A stretch of 35,076 nt of DNA from a virus, in the IMG/VR virus record IMGVR_UViG_3300046459_000067, positions 1 to 35,076 of that record; one strand, given 5' to 3'. Within the stretch, counting starts at the first letter, position 1. Each line of letters begins with the position of its first letter. Under the pieces are notes generated by a model. That model had not been told where the DNA came from and did not search any database. It saw only the letters and a list, made by a program, of their open reading frames with translations. Positions 13,556-23,823 of this stretch are shown in pieces. The position numbers and the translations under genes are program-made.

Positions 13556-14887
13556 ATGGCTTACTCGTTTGACATGCCTCCGGGCATTGACCCGCGCGAT
13601 GATGGGTCCCACAGCCTCCCGGCGTACCTGGGGCAGGCACTGCAGTTCTATGGGACCGACAAGTCCACGGACCTGCCGTACTACCTCAGCTACCCGATGA
13701 ACAACCAGGCCGGACAGTCGATGTTCGGCGGCGGCGCTCCCATGCAGTCCCCCGTGGCGCAGGCAATGGCCCCGCAGCAGGCCCCGCAGACCCCCGTGGC
13801 GCAAGCCATGGATCCGCAGTCCCCGCAGACTCCGATCACCCAGGCCATGGGCGGCTACCCTAACTCCGATGCCATCCAGGCGATGTTCGCAAACCAAGCT
13901 ACGAACCCGTCGATGTCTATGGACAACGGTCTGATCGCAGCCGGTTCCGCGATGATGGGTGGCAAGGACTTCAAGACGGGCATGGCTGACGCAGGTAAGG
14001 CGTTCAATGACAACTTCGACTCGACGCTCAACCAGCAACGCGAACTGAACACGCCCAGGGTCACCCCGGTGGGCCAGGACGGCGCGTTCTCGATGGTCCA
14101 GATGCCTGGCCAGCAGCCGCAGGTTCTGCCGAACAGCCAGGTCCAAGACTACGTCCTGGGCAAGGTCAGAGCGCAGAAGATGCTCGAGATGAACAACAAG
14201 ATCGGTGAGAACACCATGGAGGCGCAACGGGCCGCCATGAAGCAAGACCAGACGAACGGTAATGCTGCGATCCCGGTGCTCACGAACCTCCAGCAGTCTC
14301 AGGCGGGAATGGACGCTGCGCGGAACCTCACGGAGACGCTCAAGACCGACTCGAGCCGCGCTGGGTACCTCAAGGCTTACTCAGCGCTCCCTTCGATGGC
14401 CCAGCGTGCTGCAGCGGCGGTGGGTGGCGGCTCGATGGCGCAAGCGGCTGCGGACTACAACACTCTGAATAACGCCAAGATTGACGGCGCGAAGATGGAA
14501 GTTGCAGGCCTCAACGGCTCACTCAGTAATGACGAGTGGACCCGCGCAGTTGGATCGGTCCCGAGTCCCTCGGATTCCCCGGCTGTCTGGGATGCGTATT
14601 ACGAGCGTGCCAACCCGATCCTCAAGAGCCGCATGGACTTCTATACGGGAGTCGTTAAGCGTGGCAGTGAGGCGGCAAACCGTCCGATAACCCCGTACGG
14701 CTCTAACGGTCGTCAGGACCTCGGTGTCCCGCAGGCCCCTGCAGCGCCCCAAGCAACTCCTCCTACCAGGTCGTCCACCGGCGCTGGCTACCAACCCGTG
14801 CAGGTATCGAGCTTCGCGGAAGCAAGCAAGCTCCCGAGCGGCACGATCTTCACTGACCCCAACGGTAAACAAAGAAAGGTTCCTTAA
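13556..14887 (+). CDS. Probable internal virion / ejection protein 2 (443 aa)
   Basis: Starts MAYSFDMPPGIDPRDDGSHS with GGAGG before the ATG. Residues 60-100 hold a short repeat of P/V-AQAM units (SPVAQAMAPQ, TPVAQAMDPQ, TPITQAMGG). The rest is helical and Gln/Ala-rich, ending in a Pro/Ser-rich tail. I recognise no enzyme motif. Position between ejection protein 1 and the transglycosylase protein supports a capsid-core role. Confidence 0.6.
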   Translation: MAYSFDMPPGIDPRDDGSHSLPAYLGQALQFYGTDKSTDLPYYLSYPMNNQAGQSMFGGGAPMQSPVAQAMAPQQAPQTPVAQAMDPQSPQTPITQAMGGYPNSDAIQAMFANQATNPSMSMDNGLIAAGSAMMGGKDFKTGMADAGKAFNDNFDSTLNQQRELNTPRVTPVGQDGAFSMVQMPGQQPQVLPNSQVQDYVLGKVRAQKMLEMNNKIGENTMEAQRAAMKQDQTNGNAAIPVLTNLQQSQAGMDAARNLTETLKTDSSRAGYLKAYSALPSMAQRAAAAVGGGSMAQAAADYNTLNNAKIDGAKMEVAGLNGSLSNDEWTRAVGSVPSPSDSPAVWDAYYERANPILKSRMDFYTGVVKRGSEAANRPITPYGSNGRQDLGVPQAPAAPQATPPTRSSTGAGYQPVQVSSFAEASKLPSGTIFTDPNGKQRKVP

Positions 14888-14890
14888 ACC

Positions 14891-17800
14891 ATGGCAGATT
14901 CCTGGGACTCGTTCCCTATCGCAAGCCCGATGGACATTGCATTGGACGCAGAGGGTGCGAGTCCCCAGGACGCCGCAGTTGCCCGCAGCATCTATCAGCA
15001 AGAGTCCGGAAGCGGCAAGAACACGAAGACGTCCAACGCGGACGCCCACGGCGGGATGCAGATTATCCCCGCGACGTTTCACTCCGTGGCCGACAAAGGA
15101 TGGGACATCAATGACCCCGTCGACAATGCTCGAGCAGGTGTCCGGTACATCAAGCAGTTGTCGGAGAAGGCCGGGGGTGACCCCGCGCTGACAGCCGCAG
15201 GCTACTACGGTGGCCCCGGTGCAATCGACAAAGCACAGAAGGGCATCGCAGTCAGCGATCCCCGCAACCCCAACGCCCCGACGACCCTCCAGTATGGCCA
15301 GCAGGTCGCTGGTCGGATCGAGAAGGGGAACTGGTGGGACAACTTCCCGCTAGCTGATGCTTCTTCCGGTGCGTCCACAGCGCCTCAGCAGGCCCCGCAA
15401 GACGCAGGCAATGCCCAGGTAGCCTCAGGTGCAGTACAGGCCCAAGGAGCGCCCTCTGGACAGCCCACGCAAGCTGCTTCCGCCCCCGCGAACCCGGACC
15501 CTAACGGATACGGCGCACCTCCCCCGAGCGACAACATCCAGTTCGCTCTCCCAGGCCAGAAGTCACCGGCGCAGATCGCAGCCGAGCAAGCAGCCCAACA
15601 GCCGCAGAAGGGCTGGTTCCAACGCGCTGCGGACGAGGCCACCGACTCCCCCATCGAAGCCCTCGGTAACGCGGCTCACGGTGTGGTTGATGGCCTCACG
15701 TTTGGTATGGCCGACAAGGCCGGTGCAGCCCTCAACGCGGCGGTCAACTACCAAGATGGCGGCTCGTTCTCGGATCGCTACCATAACGTCCTTGGCCAAG
15801 TGCAGGACTACGAGGACAAGTCTCCGGCGTTCCTAACTGGCCAGATCGGCTCGGCCTTCGTGCCTGGTGCGGGTGACATCTCCTTGGTCAACAAGGCCAT
15901 CGAAGCCGTTCCCACGGCCTCCCGTGCTGCCCGAGTGATGGCCGGTGGTGCCGCAGGGATGACCGAGGGTGCCGCACAGGTCCTCGGCCACGCAAACTAC
16001 CTCGACGACGTCACCCCAGGGCAGCTTGCAACTGGCATGGGCCTGGGAGCGGTAGGTGGTGGTCTTGGTGGTGCTTTCACAAAGGCTACCGACAACCAAC
16101 TCTCAAACTCGTTCCTGCTGAAGGCAGGCAGCGTCGAGGGTGGGCAGCGTGACGCCCAGATCCTATCCGATCTCCAGTCCCTGGCAAGCCGCGCGACACA
16201 GGATGGCACGAAGCTCGGCCCTGCCGATGCCAATGCACTTGCTCGCCGCTACACGCAGGAAGCTGCCGACCAGCTTCGTCAGATGCCGAAGACGGAAGAT
16301 CGTCAGGCGCTCCTGAGCGCCCTCAACCGCGCTCGGGGACTCAGCGACGACCAGATCAGCGCTCTGCGCCAGCTTCCCAATGGCGATGCGGTGGCGGATG
16401 CGATCCAGATGCACCAGCGGACCCTTGCGCTGACCTCCCCGACCCCAGCGAACCTGGGGAAGGTGGCCAGCCTCGCCCGTATGTTGGTCGACAACGGTGC
16501 TCTGCATGCGGTCTCCCATGTGGTCCCTGGTGGGAGCCTTCTCACGCTCGCCCCGGTGCGTCACTACGTGATGGGCGCGCTGCTCGGTGGGCGTACGAAC
16601 CGTACAGCGAACATCGCGTCGGCTCTGCAGCAAGGCCCCATGGCCCAGGCGTTCCTCAAGCGCTTCGGGCAGGGCACCGCTAACCAGAGCGCCCAGGACC
16701 TCGCTCAAGCCGCTCAAGCGGCCCAAGCAGCCCGTGCAGCAGCCCAGACGGCAGGCCAGGACGCCCGAGGATTCAAGCAGGGCGACAGCGCTTTCCAACG
16801 TGCCCAAGCAGCGGCCCAGCAGGCACGCCAGCAAGCCCAAGCCGCAAACCCGTTCACCCCAGAGGCCCAAGCGGCAGCAAGGGACTACATGTTCCGCGCT
16901 CAACAATCTGGACAGGCGAACCGTGCTGGTATGGCTCAACAGTCCCAGCAAGCCGCGCAAGCAGAGGCGTCCGTGGGTCCGCAGATGAACGCAACCCAGG
17001 CCAAGGCAGCACAGGCTTACGCCAAGCAGCAGGCCGAGCAGCTTGCGGCCCAGATCGGCCCTCAGGTCACCCCCGCTCAGCGTGCGGCGCTCCAAGCCCA
17101 AGAGGCAGCGAACGCAGCCGCGTCGAAGGAGTCCCTGAAGACCCAACTGGCGCAGAAGCAGGCCCTCGCGGACCAGTTCCACAGTGATCCGACCAACTTG
17201 CTTGGTATGTCGAACCAGTTCGGCCCTCCACGCAATGCGGATCAGATGTCCGAGTTCTCGAAGGTCATGCGGAGCCAGGCCGAAGCTGCCGCCATGGGTC
17301 CCCAGGCCCCAGCGTCCCCGGCTCTCCAAGCGGCCCAAAAGGCCCAAGCGAAGGCTGAGGTGGCTACTCCAGGCAACGTCGCGGTGTGGCGCAATTCCGA
17401 TACGGACATCCCGGTCACGGTAAAGCACGTCGAGCCGCAGCCAGGCCCAGATGGGCGCACGTACGTCCGAGTCGATCACAACGGCCAGGAGACGTTCGTC
17501 CCCGCAGACGAGCTTCAGCCCGCAACGAAGGCCGCACAGGCTCACGTTAAGGCGCAGGCTGCGGAGCGTCGTCTCACCAGCGTAATGGACGGCAGCTTCA
17601 ACGCTCCCGGCCTGGACACTGGCCACGGACGACTCACGGAACTGATGTCTCACGTCGGTACTCCCGAAGGTCCCATCAGCAACGCCACGGGTCTCCCGAC
17701 CCTGCAGCGGATCGCCAACGATCATCCCACGCTGGCCCCGAAGATCACCCAACTGATGACCTCAGGAGCCAAGGAGATCGACCGTGCATCGTTCTACGAG

Positions 17801-18181
17801 ATCCAGCGCCTCCTCAAGGCGGAGCATGGTGATCGCACGCCGCAAGCGCTCGCTGAACGGGACGCACGGAGGGCCGCTCAAGCTGCTCCTGCAGGCCCGT
17901 CGCCCATCGCACAGGCCACTGGGGACATCCAGAGCGTTCCCGCGTGGAACTCGGCCAAGGAAAGCCGCCAGATCATCCAGAAGCAGGCATTGGCGCAAGC
18001 CCAGGACCCTGAAGTTCAGAAGCTGGTGGCCAAACTGATCGACACGAAGAACGTGAAGACTGCTAAGGACCCCAACGAGGCCCGCCAAAAGGCATTCGAT
18101 GACTTCATGAAGGGTGCGTCTACCGACCAGCAGATTGAAGCGAAGCGCGTTGCCGAAACTTTAATCCGCTACGGAAAATAA
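14891..18181 (+). CDS. Large ejection protein with lytic transglycosylase domain (1096 aa)
   Basis: Residues 20-125 are an SLT (PF01464) domain: catalytic Glu38 in YQQESGSG, then GGMQIIPATF and NARAGVRYIKQL, ending AAGYYGGPGAID. This domain cuts peptidoglycan glycan strands, letting the ejection channel cross the wall. The centre is predicted membrane-active, with Gly/Ala-rich stretches near 355-400. Residues about 600-860 are a very long Ala/Gln coiled coil. Size and domain order parallel T7 gp16 and phiKMV-type inner core proteins. It should be packed in the capsid and ejected with the DNA. Confidence 0.88.
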   Translation: MADSWDSFPIASPMDIALDAEGASPQDAAVARSIYQQESGSGKNTKTSNADAHGGMQIIPATFHSVADKGWDINDPVDNARAGVRYIKQLSEKAGGDPALTAAGYYGGPGAIDKAQKGIAVSDPRNPNAPTTLQYGQQVAGRIEKGNWWDNFPLADASSGASTAPQQAPQDAGNAQVASGAVQAQGAPSGQPTQAASAPANPDPNGYGAPPPSDNIQFALPGQKSPAQIAAEQAAQQPQKGWFQRAADEATDSPIEALGNAAHGVVDGLTFGMADKAGAALNAAVNYQDGGSFSDRYHNVLGQVQDYEDKSPAFLTGQIGSAFVPGAGDISLVNKAIEAVPTASRAARVMAGGAAGMTEGAAQVLGHANYLDDVTPGQLATGMGLGAVGGGLGGAFTKATDNQLSNSFLLKAGSVEGGQRDAQILSDLQSLASRATQDGTKLGPADANALARRYTQEAADQLRQMPKTEDRQALLSALNRARGLSDDQISALRQLPNGDAVADAIQMHQRTLALTSPTPANLGKVASLARMLVDNGALHAVSHVVPGGSLLTLAPVRHYVMGALLGGRTNRTANIASALQQGPMAQAFLKRFGQGTANQSAQDLAQAAQAAQAARAAAQTAGQDARGFKQGDSAFQRAQAAAQQARQQAQAANPFTPEAQAAARDYMFRAQQSGQANRAGMAQQSQQAAQAEASVGPQMNATQAKAAQAYAKQQAEQLAAQIGPQVTPAQRAALQAQEAANAAASKESLKTQLAQKQALADQFHSDPTNLLGMSNQFGPPRNADQMSEFSKVMRSQAEAAAMGPQAPASPALQAAQKAQAKAEVATPGNVAVWRNSDTDIPVTVKHVEPQPGPDGRTYVRVDHNGQETFVPADELQPATKAAQAHVKAQAAERRLTSVMDGSFNAPGLDTGHGRLTELMSHVGTPEGPISNATGLPTLQRIANDHPTLAPKITQLMTSGAKEIDRASFYEIQRLLKAEHGDRTPQALAERDARRAAQAAPAGPSPIAQATGDIQSVPAWNSAKESRQIIQKQALAQAQDPEVQKLVAKLIDTKNVKTAKDPNEARQKAFDDFMKGASTDQQIEAKRVAETLIRYGK

Positions 18182-18184
18182 CCC

Positions 18185-18472
18185 TTGAAACTCATCGACA
18201 TTATCCACTTGCTGCGTGCCTTCGACCGTGTGTGGGAAGACGCAGCGCTCACAAACGAGGAAAAACTGGCATGTGGGGAGGAGGTCCTCTTCCAACTCCC
18301 CCATTCCCACCTCGTCCCAACCACCCAGGCGACCCTTTTGGCCGCTCAGAAGTCCATACGGACTCGCCTGGACACCATCGAGAAACCCAGTGTCGCAAGC
18401 ACCGAAACCGGACGCTCGAAAGGGCCGAAAAAACCCGGGAAGTCACTTCGCGAAGCTGAGTCAGACGCCTGA
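18185..18472 (+). CDS. Hypothetical protein (95 aa, TTG start)
   Basis: Starts at TTG, 3 nt after the ejection gene stop (MKLIDIIHLLRAFDRVWEDA). The N-terminus is helical; the C-terminus is basic and Pro/Gly-rich (GRSKGPKKPGKS). Its last 83 nt overlap the proposed start of the small terminase in another frame. There is only a weak GGA upstream. No family recognised; position suggests an accessory packaging or assembly factor. Confidence 0.5.
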   Translation: MKLIDIIHLLRAFDRVWEDAALTNEEKLACGEEVLFQLPHSHLVPTTQATLLAAQKSIRTRLDTIEKPSVASTETGRSKGPKKPGKSLREAESDA

Positions 18473-18845
18473 AGGCCGCGCTCAGTTAGCTGAGTGGCGT
18501 TCCCGGAGAAAGACTACCCCCAAACGGCCCTTCGGGGCCAAGGCGGGGTGGACCAAACACATGCGCCAGAAGGTTATGGCACACGCCATGGCTGAAGCCA
18601 AGCAACTAGTGAACATCATGGAACAGAAAGGCTACAACATCCCCAAGGACGAGTACGCCCGTGAAGGTATCGAAGCAGTGGTAGCCATGGTGCGTCTGAC
18701 GGACATCAGTCCCAAGGACCGCCTTGCTGCGGCCCGCACGCTCCTCGACTTCACGATGGCGAAACCCGCCACCGACACCAACCTGAACGTTAAGAAGGCC
18801 GAGGATTTCCTCGCTGACCTGGCGAAAGATATGGACACCGAATGA
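18390..18845 (+). CDS. Probable terminase small subunit (151 aa)
   Basis: Lies directly before the large terminase and overlaps it by 4 nt (ATGA), the usual place for the DNA-recognition subunit. The frame has no ATG before residue 58, so I place the start at GTG 18390 (MSQAPKPDARKGRKNPG). The basic N-terminal region (RSRRKTTPKRPFGAKAG) would contact DNA. A helical middle (VMAHAMAEAKQLVNIMEQKG) and a C-terminal helix (AEDFLADLAKDMD) suit oligomerisation and TerL binding. Function is inferred mainly from position. Confidence 0.65.
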   Translation: MSQAPKPDARKGRKNPGSHFAKLSQTPEGRAQLAEWRSRRKTTPKRPFGAKAGWTKHMRQKVMAHAMAEAKQLVNIMEQKGYNIPKDEYAREGIEAVVAMVRLTDISPKDRLAAARTLLDFTMAKPATDTNLNVKKAEDFLADLAKDMDTE

Positions 18846-20407
18846 GTATTGACGCCGTGCGAAAGCGGCTATTCGAGGACTTCGAGTACTACGCCAAGCA
18901 CGCGCTCAAGATTCGAACGAAGGAGGGGACGGTCGTTCCCCTTGTCCTCAACGACGCCCAAAAGATTTTCATGAAGACTGTCATCCGACAGCTTCAGACA
19001 ACCGGCAAGGTCCGCGTGGTGGTCCTCAAGGGACGCCAGCAGGGCCTGTCGACCATCATCGAGGGGATCATCTACTGGTGGACGAGCCAACACAAGGCCG
19101 TCAAGTCCATCGTTATGACCCACCTCGGGGAATCCACGAAGGCCCTGTTCGACATGGCCAAGCGGTATCACGAGAACGTCCCCGAGATCCTCCGTCCCCA
19201 TACGAAATACTCGTCCCGCCGCGAACTCTCCTTCGACCTGCTCGATAGCTCCTACATGGTGGCTACGGCAGGCGGTGAGGGTGTCGGTCGAGGCGAAACC
19301 ATTCAGTTGGCCCACCTGTCCGAGGCAGCGTTCTACCCGCCCGCCACGGCCAAGGACAACATCAACGGCCTCATGCAGGCCATCCCGAGTTCCCCTGGCA
19401 CCTTCGTGTTCGTCGAGAGCACGGCCAACGGCATCGGAAACCCCTTCCACAACATCTGGACCTCGGCGGTCGAAGGAAAGTCCGACTTCGAGGCTGTCTT
19501 CATCCCCTGGTTCGTCCAGAAGGAGTACCGGTCCCCGGTGTCCAAGGGTTTCTCCAGGACCCCCAAGGAAGACGAGCTAGTCAAGCTCTACGGTCTCGAC
19601 GACGAGCAGCTTATGTTCCGTCGACACAAGATCGCGATCAACGGCGACGAGATGTTCATGCAGGAGTATCCCTGCCACGCCGACGAAGCCTTCCTGACCT
19701 CAGGTCGCCCGGTATTCCACACGCAACAGATCCACGGACTCATGCAGATCGCTCCGGACATCAAGGTCCGCATGGAGTTGATCGGCGAGTCCCTCGAGGA
19801 AGCCCCTCGCGGCGACCTCCTTCTCTACCGCCTCCACGATCCCGGCGAGACGTACTACATCGGTGCGGACGTGGCTATGGGCTACAAGGGCGGGGACTGG
19901 TCTGTAGCACAGATCCTCGACTCGCAGAAACGACAGGTCGGCGTCTACCGATCCCAGGTACACCCCGACTACTTCGCAACAGTGTTGGACAAGATCGGCC
20001 AGTTCTTCAACACGGCCAAGATCGGCGTGGAAAACAACAACCACGGCATTCTCACAGCAACCCGCCTAGGCAAAGACCTCTCCTATCCTAATTTGTACTT
20101 TGAGACGCACGTCGACAAAGAGACAGAGGATGAGACGGTCGTCTATGGCTTCCGCACCACCGTCAAGACCAAGCCTCTCATCATCGACAAGCTCCGCGCT
20201 TCGTTCCGTGAGAAGGACATCGAGGTCAACGACAAGGTGACCCTCAGGGAACTCATCACTTACGTGGTGACCGACGAGGGGAAGATGCAAGCGGAACCCG
20301 GGTGCTTTGACGACTGCGTAATGTCCCTCGCAATCGCGAATTTCATCCACGAAGGTCGCTTTACTCCTGTTGAGAGTACAGATGACTTCTACATCGAAAT
20401 GATTTAA
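18842..20407 (+). CDS. Terminase large subunit (521 aa)
   Basis: The DNA-packaging motor. ATPase: Walker A-like KGRQQGLST at 63-71, Walker B followed by catalytic Glu161 in IQLAHLSEAAFY, coupling motif ESTANG at 192-197. Nuclease: Asp343 in YYIGADVAMGY, Glu397 in IGVENNNHG, Asp490/491 in CFDDCVMSLA, an RNase H-fold metal site. Length is normal for the family. The ATG overlaps the small subunit stop and its own stop shares a base with the portal start. Confidence 0.95.
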   Translation: MSIDAVRKRLFEDFEYYAKHALKIRTKEGTVVPLVLNDAQKIFMKTVIRQLQTTGKVRVVVLKGRQQGLSTIIEGIIYWWTSQHKAVKSIVMTHLGESTKALFDMAKRYHENVPEILRPHTKYSSRRELSFDLLDSSYMVATAGGEGVGRGETIQLAHLSEAAFYPPATAKDNINGLMQAIPSSPGTFVFVESTANGIGNPFHNIWTSAVEGKSDFEAVFIPWFVQKEYRSPVSKGFSRTPKEDELVKLYGLDDEQLMFRRHKIAINGDEMFMQEYPCHADEAFLTSGRPVFHTQQIHGLMQIAPDIKVRMELIGESLEEAPRGDLLLYRLHDPGETYYIGADVAMGYKGGDWSVAQILDSQKRQVGVYRSQVHPDYFATVLDKIGQFFNTAKIGVENNNHGILTATRLGKDLSYPNLYFETHVDKETEDETVVYGFRTTVKTKPLIIDKLRASFREKDIEVNDKVTLRELITYVVTDEGKMQAEPGCFDDCVMSLAIANFIHEGRFTPVESTDDFYIEMI

Positions 20408-22461
20408 TGGATAAGGCTTCCAAGAAGTTCAAGCCTGTGTCGGAATCGGAACTCAAGGCTCTCGTCGAGAAGTACTCCACCTCCAGTGTCGAGTACTACT
20501 CATCGAAGCTGTCCGACGAGCGCAAGAAGGTCATGGAGTACTACCATGGCGAAAAGCCCGCTCCTTCCCACGCAGGTAATTCGAAGTACGTCTCAATGGA
20601 CGTGTTCGATGCTGTGGAATCTCTCAAAGCTGTCTTGCTCGAGACCTTCAGCGCAGGCAACAAAATCGTATCGTTCGATCCGCAGACCGACAATGACGTC
20701 GAACCCATGCGGATCGCAACGGAGTACGCGGACTACGTGATCCACCGTCAGAACGACAGTTACGGCACGTTCGCCTCGGTGATCCAAGACGGCCTCATGG
20801 CCCGCACGGGCATCGTAAAGGTGTTCTGGGACAAGCGTGAGGAAGAGCAGGAAGAGGAGTTCAGTGATGTAGACGTCGACTCCCTCGAGATGCTCCAGTC
20901 CCAGGAAGACGTTAAGGAAGTGAAGGCCGAGCACGACCCGGAGACGGGCCTGTTCAGCGGCACCATCACGCGCCTGATCGACAAGTCCCAGGTCCGCTAC
21001 GTCCCCATAGCACCCGAGGAATTCCTCATCACCTCGACGGCCCCCAGCATCGAGGAGGCCCACTTCGTGGCCCACCGGACCCGCAAGACGAAGTCCGAGT
21101 TGATCGCCATGGGCTACGACAAGGATCTGGTCTACAGCGTCGGAACGAACGATGACGACGAGTTGTCCATGTCCCCCGAGCGGCTCGCCCGCTTCGAAGA
21201 CATAGGCACCGGAGTGACCAACCTCGAGGAGGACCAGGACCAGGAGCAGACGGAACACGTGCTCATCACCGAAGCCTACATGCCAATCGACATGGATGGC
21301 ACCGGTGAGGCGAAGCTGTGGAAGGTCACGATGGCCGGTACGGACGTCCTTCTCGACAAGGAGCAAGTCGACCGCAAGCCGTTCATCTGCTTCACGCCGC
21401 TCCCGCTCCCCCATGCATTCTATGGTGGCAACTATGCGGCCCGCGTCATCCCGACGCAGAACGCCCGCACGGTGCTCGTCCGAGGCATCCTGGATCACAC
21501 GGTCATCACCAACAACCCGCGCCTCATGGTGGTCAAGGGTGCCGTGCAGAACCCCAAGGAACTCCTCGAGAACCGAGTCGGTGGCCTGGTCAACGTGTCG
21601 CGCCCAGATGGCATCCTCCCGATGCCGCAGTCGGGCCTGAATCCCTTCGTATTCCAAACGATCCAGATGTTGGACGAGGACAAGGAAGAGGTGACAGGTG
21701 TGTCGCGGTTGTCCCAAGGGTTGAACAAGGACGCCATCTCGAAGCAGAACTCGCAGGCATCCCTGAACGACATGGTCAGCCTGTCGCAGCAGCGCGAGAA
21801 GATCATCGCCCGCAACTTCGCGAACCACTTCGTCAAGGAGTTGTACCTCGAGGTGTACCGCCTGGTGCTCATGAACGAGAAGCAGACGAAGGTGGTCCGC
21901 ATCGCTGGCAACTTCGTGCGGGTCGATCCGACGGAATGGTCGGAAGAGGTGACATGTACCGTCGAACTGAAGCTCGGATACAACGAGCAACAGCAAGAGG
22001 CGATGAAGTTCCTAACGATCCACTCGACGCTTGCCGCTGACCCTGGTAACGCACGCCTCTACACCGAAGCCAACCGATACGCCGTGTTCAAGACTGCCCT
22101 CGAGAAGACGGGCATCAAACAAGTCAACCAGTTCCTCACCGATCCGAAGACCCTGCCGCCCCCGCAGCCTGACCCGTTCAAGGTCCAGGAGATGCAGTTG
22201 GAGCAGCGCAAGGTCCAAGTCCAGGAGTCTGTTGCTCAAACCTCCGCGAAGAAGACCGACCAACACGCTCAAATCGAGATGCTCAAGCTCCAACTGGAGA
22301 AGATGCAGATGCAGATGGAGCAGGTCATCAAGGGTCGCGAGGTGGATGTGAAGCAGTTCGTGGCCGAGTCCACGGCAGCGCTGCACACGCAAGAGCTTCA
22401 CCTGGCCGAGAAGGAGATGGAGAAGAACCCGCCGCAAACCCAAGCGGTTCTCAGGACCTAA
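20407..22461 (+). CDS. Portal protein (684 aa)
   Basis: Large podovirus-type portal directly after the terminase. Seen: an N-terminal helix pair, VRYVPIAPEEFLITSTAPSI near residue 197 and EAHFVAHRTRKTKSELI, typical of SU10/P22-like portals. A long C-terminal coiled-coil barrel rich in Gln/Lys/Glu spans about 590-670 (KVQEMQLEQRKVQVQESV). It would form the dodecameric ring for DNA entry and exit and dock TerL. Starts at TAATG with the previous stop. Confidence 0.9.
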   Translation: MDKASKKFKPVSESELKALVEKYSTSSVEYYSSKLSDERKKVMEYYHGEKPAPSHAGNSKYVSMDVFDAVESLKAVLLETFSAGNKIVSFDPQTDNDVEPMRIATEYADYVIHRQNDSYGTFASVIQDGLMARTGIVKVFWDKREEEQEEEFSDVDVDSLEMLQSQEDVKEVKAEHDPETGLFSGTITRLIDKSQVRYVPIAPEEFLITSTAPSIEEAHFVAHRTRKTKSELIAMGYDKDLVYSVGTNDDDELSMSPERLARFEDIGTGVTNLEEDQDQEQTEHVLITEAYMPIDMDGTGEAKLWKVTMAGTDVLLDKEQVDRKPFICFTPLPLPHAFYGGNYAARVIPTQNARTVLVRGILDHTVITNNPRLMVVKGAVQNPKELLENRVGGLVNVSRPDGILPMPQSGLNPFVFQTIQMLDEDKEEVTGVSRLSQGLNKDAISKQNSQASLNDMVSLSQQREKIIARNFANHFVKELYLEVYRLVLMNEKQTKVVRIAGNFVRVDPTEWSEEVTCTVELKLGYNEQQQEAMKFLTIHSTLAADPGNARLYTEANRYAVFKTALEKTGIKQVNQFLTDPKTLPPPQPDPFKVQEMQLEQRKVQVQESVAQTSAKKTDQHAQIEMLKLQLEKMQMQMEQVIKGREVDVKQFVAESTAALHTQELHLAEKEMEKNPPQTQAVLRT

Positions 22462-22701
22462 ATGGACCAAACCCTAATGCTCCAACGCGGCACTGCTGCC
22501 GAGGAGCTTCTAGCAAACGAGGCGTTCATCACTTCGGTGAACGAACTCTACAACCAATATTTCGCCGAGATCACTGCAAGCGATCTGAACGCCAAGGAGT
22601 TGCGGGAGAACCGCTTCTTCCAGCTTCGGGCGCTGCAGGACATCACGAACGAACTTCGGAGTTGGGTCACGCAAAAAGACTCGCTCCTTTCCCCCCACTG
22701 A
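22462..22701 (+). CDS. Hypothetical protein between portal and scaffold (79 aa)
   Basis: Starts immediately after the portal stop (MDQTLMLQRGTAAEELLANE). All-helical and charged, with no membrane segment. Small genes at this spot in related phages are usually virion assembly factors, but I recognise no family. Confidence 0.7.
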   Translation: MDQTLMLQRGTAAEELLANEAFITSVNELYNQYFAEITASDLNAKELRENRFFQLRALQDITNELRSWVTQKDSLLSPH

Positions 22702-22713
22702 AGAGTAAACCAC

Positions 22714-23748
22714 ATGACGACCACCACCCAATCGGGCGTGGCTGATGCTGCGCCGTCATTCGAAGCACTAGACGAAGCTGACGCAGCAAATGAATTTCTG
22801 AACCGATGGAGTGAAGAGGACCCGGCAACGGCATCCGAAGACCCTGAGGACGAAGACCCGCGCGACGAGGATGATGAACCAGTCGAGCGGGAGGAAGCCG
22901 ATTCCGAACCGGAAGCGGACGCAGAAGAGACCGAGGACCCTCAAGAAGAGACCGAGGAGTCGGAAGGTGATCAAGAAGGCGAAAGCGAAGAGGAAGCCCC
23001 GAAGAAGGGCAAGACCCTCGACGACGAAGCCAAGGTCAAGATCACCGTCGACGACGAGGAACTCGAGGTATCCGTCAAGGACCTGAAGCGCCTGTACGGC
23101 CAAGAGAAGGCACTGACGCAAAAGTCGCAAGCCGTAGCGGAGCAGCGCAAGGCAGTCGAGGCAGCAAACCAGAAGGCAGCAGCACAGCTTGATCGCCTCC
23201 ACCAGAAGGCCCTGGCCCGATGGGAGCCTTACGCGAAGATCGACATGCTGGTCGCAAGCAAGCAACTGGACGCTGATTCTTTCGCAGCCCTTCGCGCCGA
23301 GGCCCAGGCAGCCTACGAGGAAGTGCGTTTCATCACCCAGGAAGTTGACCAGTTCGTTGCAACTGCGAACGATCAACGCCAGAAGCAAGTCAAGGAAGCG
23401 GCCGCGAAGGCCGTTGAGACGCTCTCCAAGAGCATCCCCAACTGGAGTCCGAAGGTCTACGACGAGATCCGTTCGTACGCGATCTCCAAGGGAATGCCTG
23501 AAAACGTCGTCAACTCGGTAGTGGAAGCTGCCGGTCTCGAGATGATGTACAAGGCAATGAAGTTTGACCAGGCCAAGTCGGTCGTGACCAAGAAGGTCAA
23601 CAAGACTCCCGCCAAGGTCCTCAAGCCCAACAAGGTTGTCTCCTCGTCGGCCAACAAGGTCGACACCACCACGAAGCTCAAGCAGCGCCTGGCGAAGTCG
23701 GGATCCACCGATGACGCTGCGGACTTGTTCATGGCTCGCTGGTCTTAA
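22714..23748 (+). CDS. Capsid assembly scaffolding protein (344 aa)
   Basis: Residues 1-100 are extremely acidic (long Glu/Asp runs). The middle is a coiled coil of Gln/Lys/Ala (QKSQAVAEQRKAVEAANQKA), and the C-terminus is basic (VVTKKVNKTPAKVLKPNK). This profile and the position just before the capsid gene are those of podovirus scaffolds, which guide procapsid assembly and then leave. The basic tail would bind the capsid protein. Confidence 0.82.
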   Translation: MTTTTQSGVADAAPSFEALDEADAANEFLNRWSEEDPATASEDPEDEDPRDEDDEPVEREEADSEPEADAEETEDPQEETEESEGDQEGESEEEAPKKGKTLDDEAKVKITVDDEELEVSVKDLKRLYGQEKALTQKSQAVAEQRKAVEAANQKAAAQLDRLHQKALARWEPYAKIDMLVASKQLDADSFAALRAEAQAAYEEVRFITQEVDQFVATANDQRQKQVKEAAAKAVETLSKSIPNWSPKVYDEIRSYAISKGMPENVVNSVVEAAGLEMMYKAMKFDQAKSVVTKKVNKTPAKVLKPNKVVSSSANKVDTTTKLKQRLAKSGSTDDAADLFMARWS

Positions 23749-23823
23749 CCCAACACTCTCAAGTACCCCAAGGGCAGCACACACATCCTCGCGGCCCTCA
23801 CTCCATCTTTAGGAATACACACA

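Noticed and set aside
16163-17752. Long leftward frame (529 codons) opposite the ejection protein
   Set aside because: Shadow of the Ala/Gln repeats, giving Leu/Arg/Gly/Cys-rich nonsense.
20593-21996. Long leftward open frame (467 codons) opposite the portal gene
   Set aside because: Antisense shadow in GC-rich DNA, rich in His/Arg/Val/Leu/Asp. The portal frame has real motifs.
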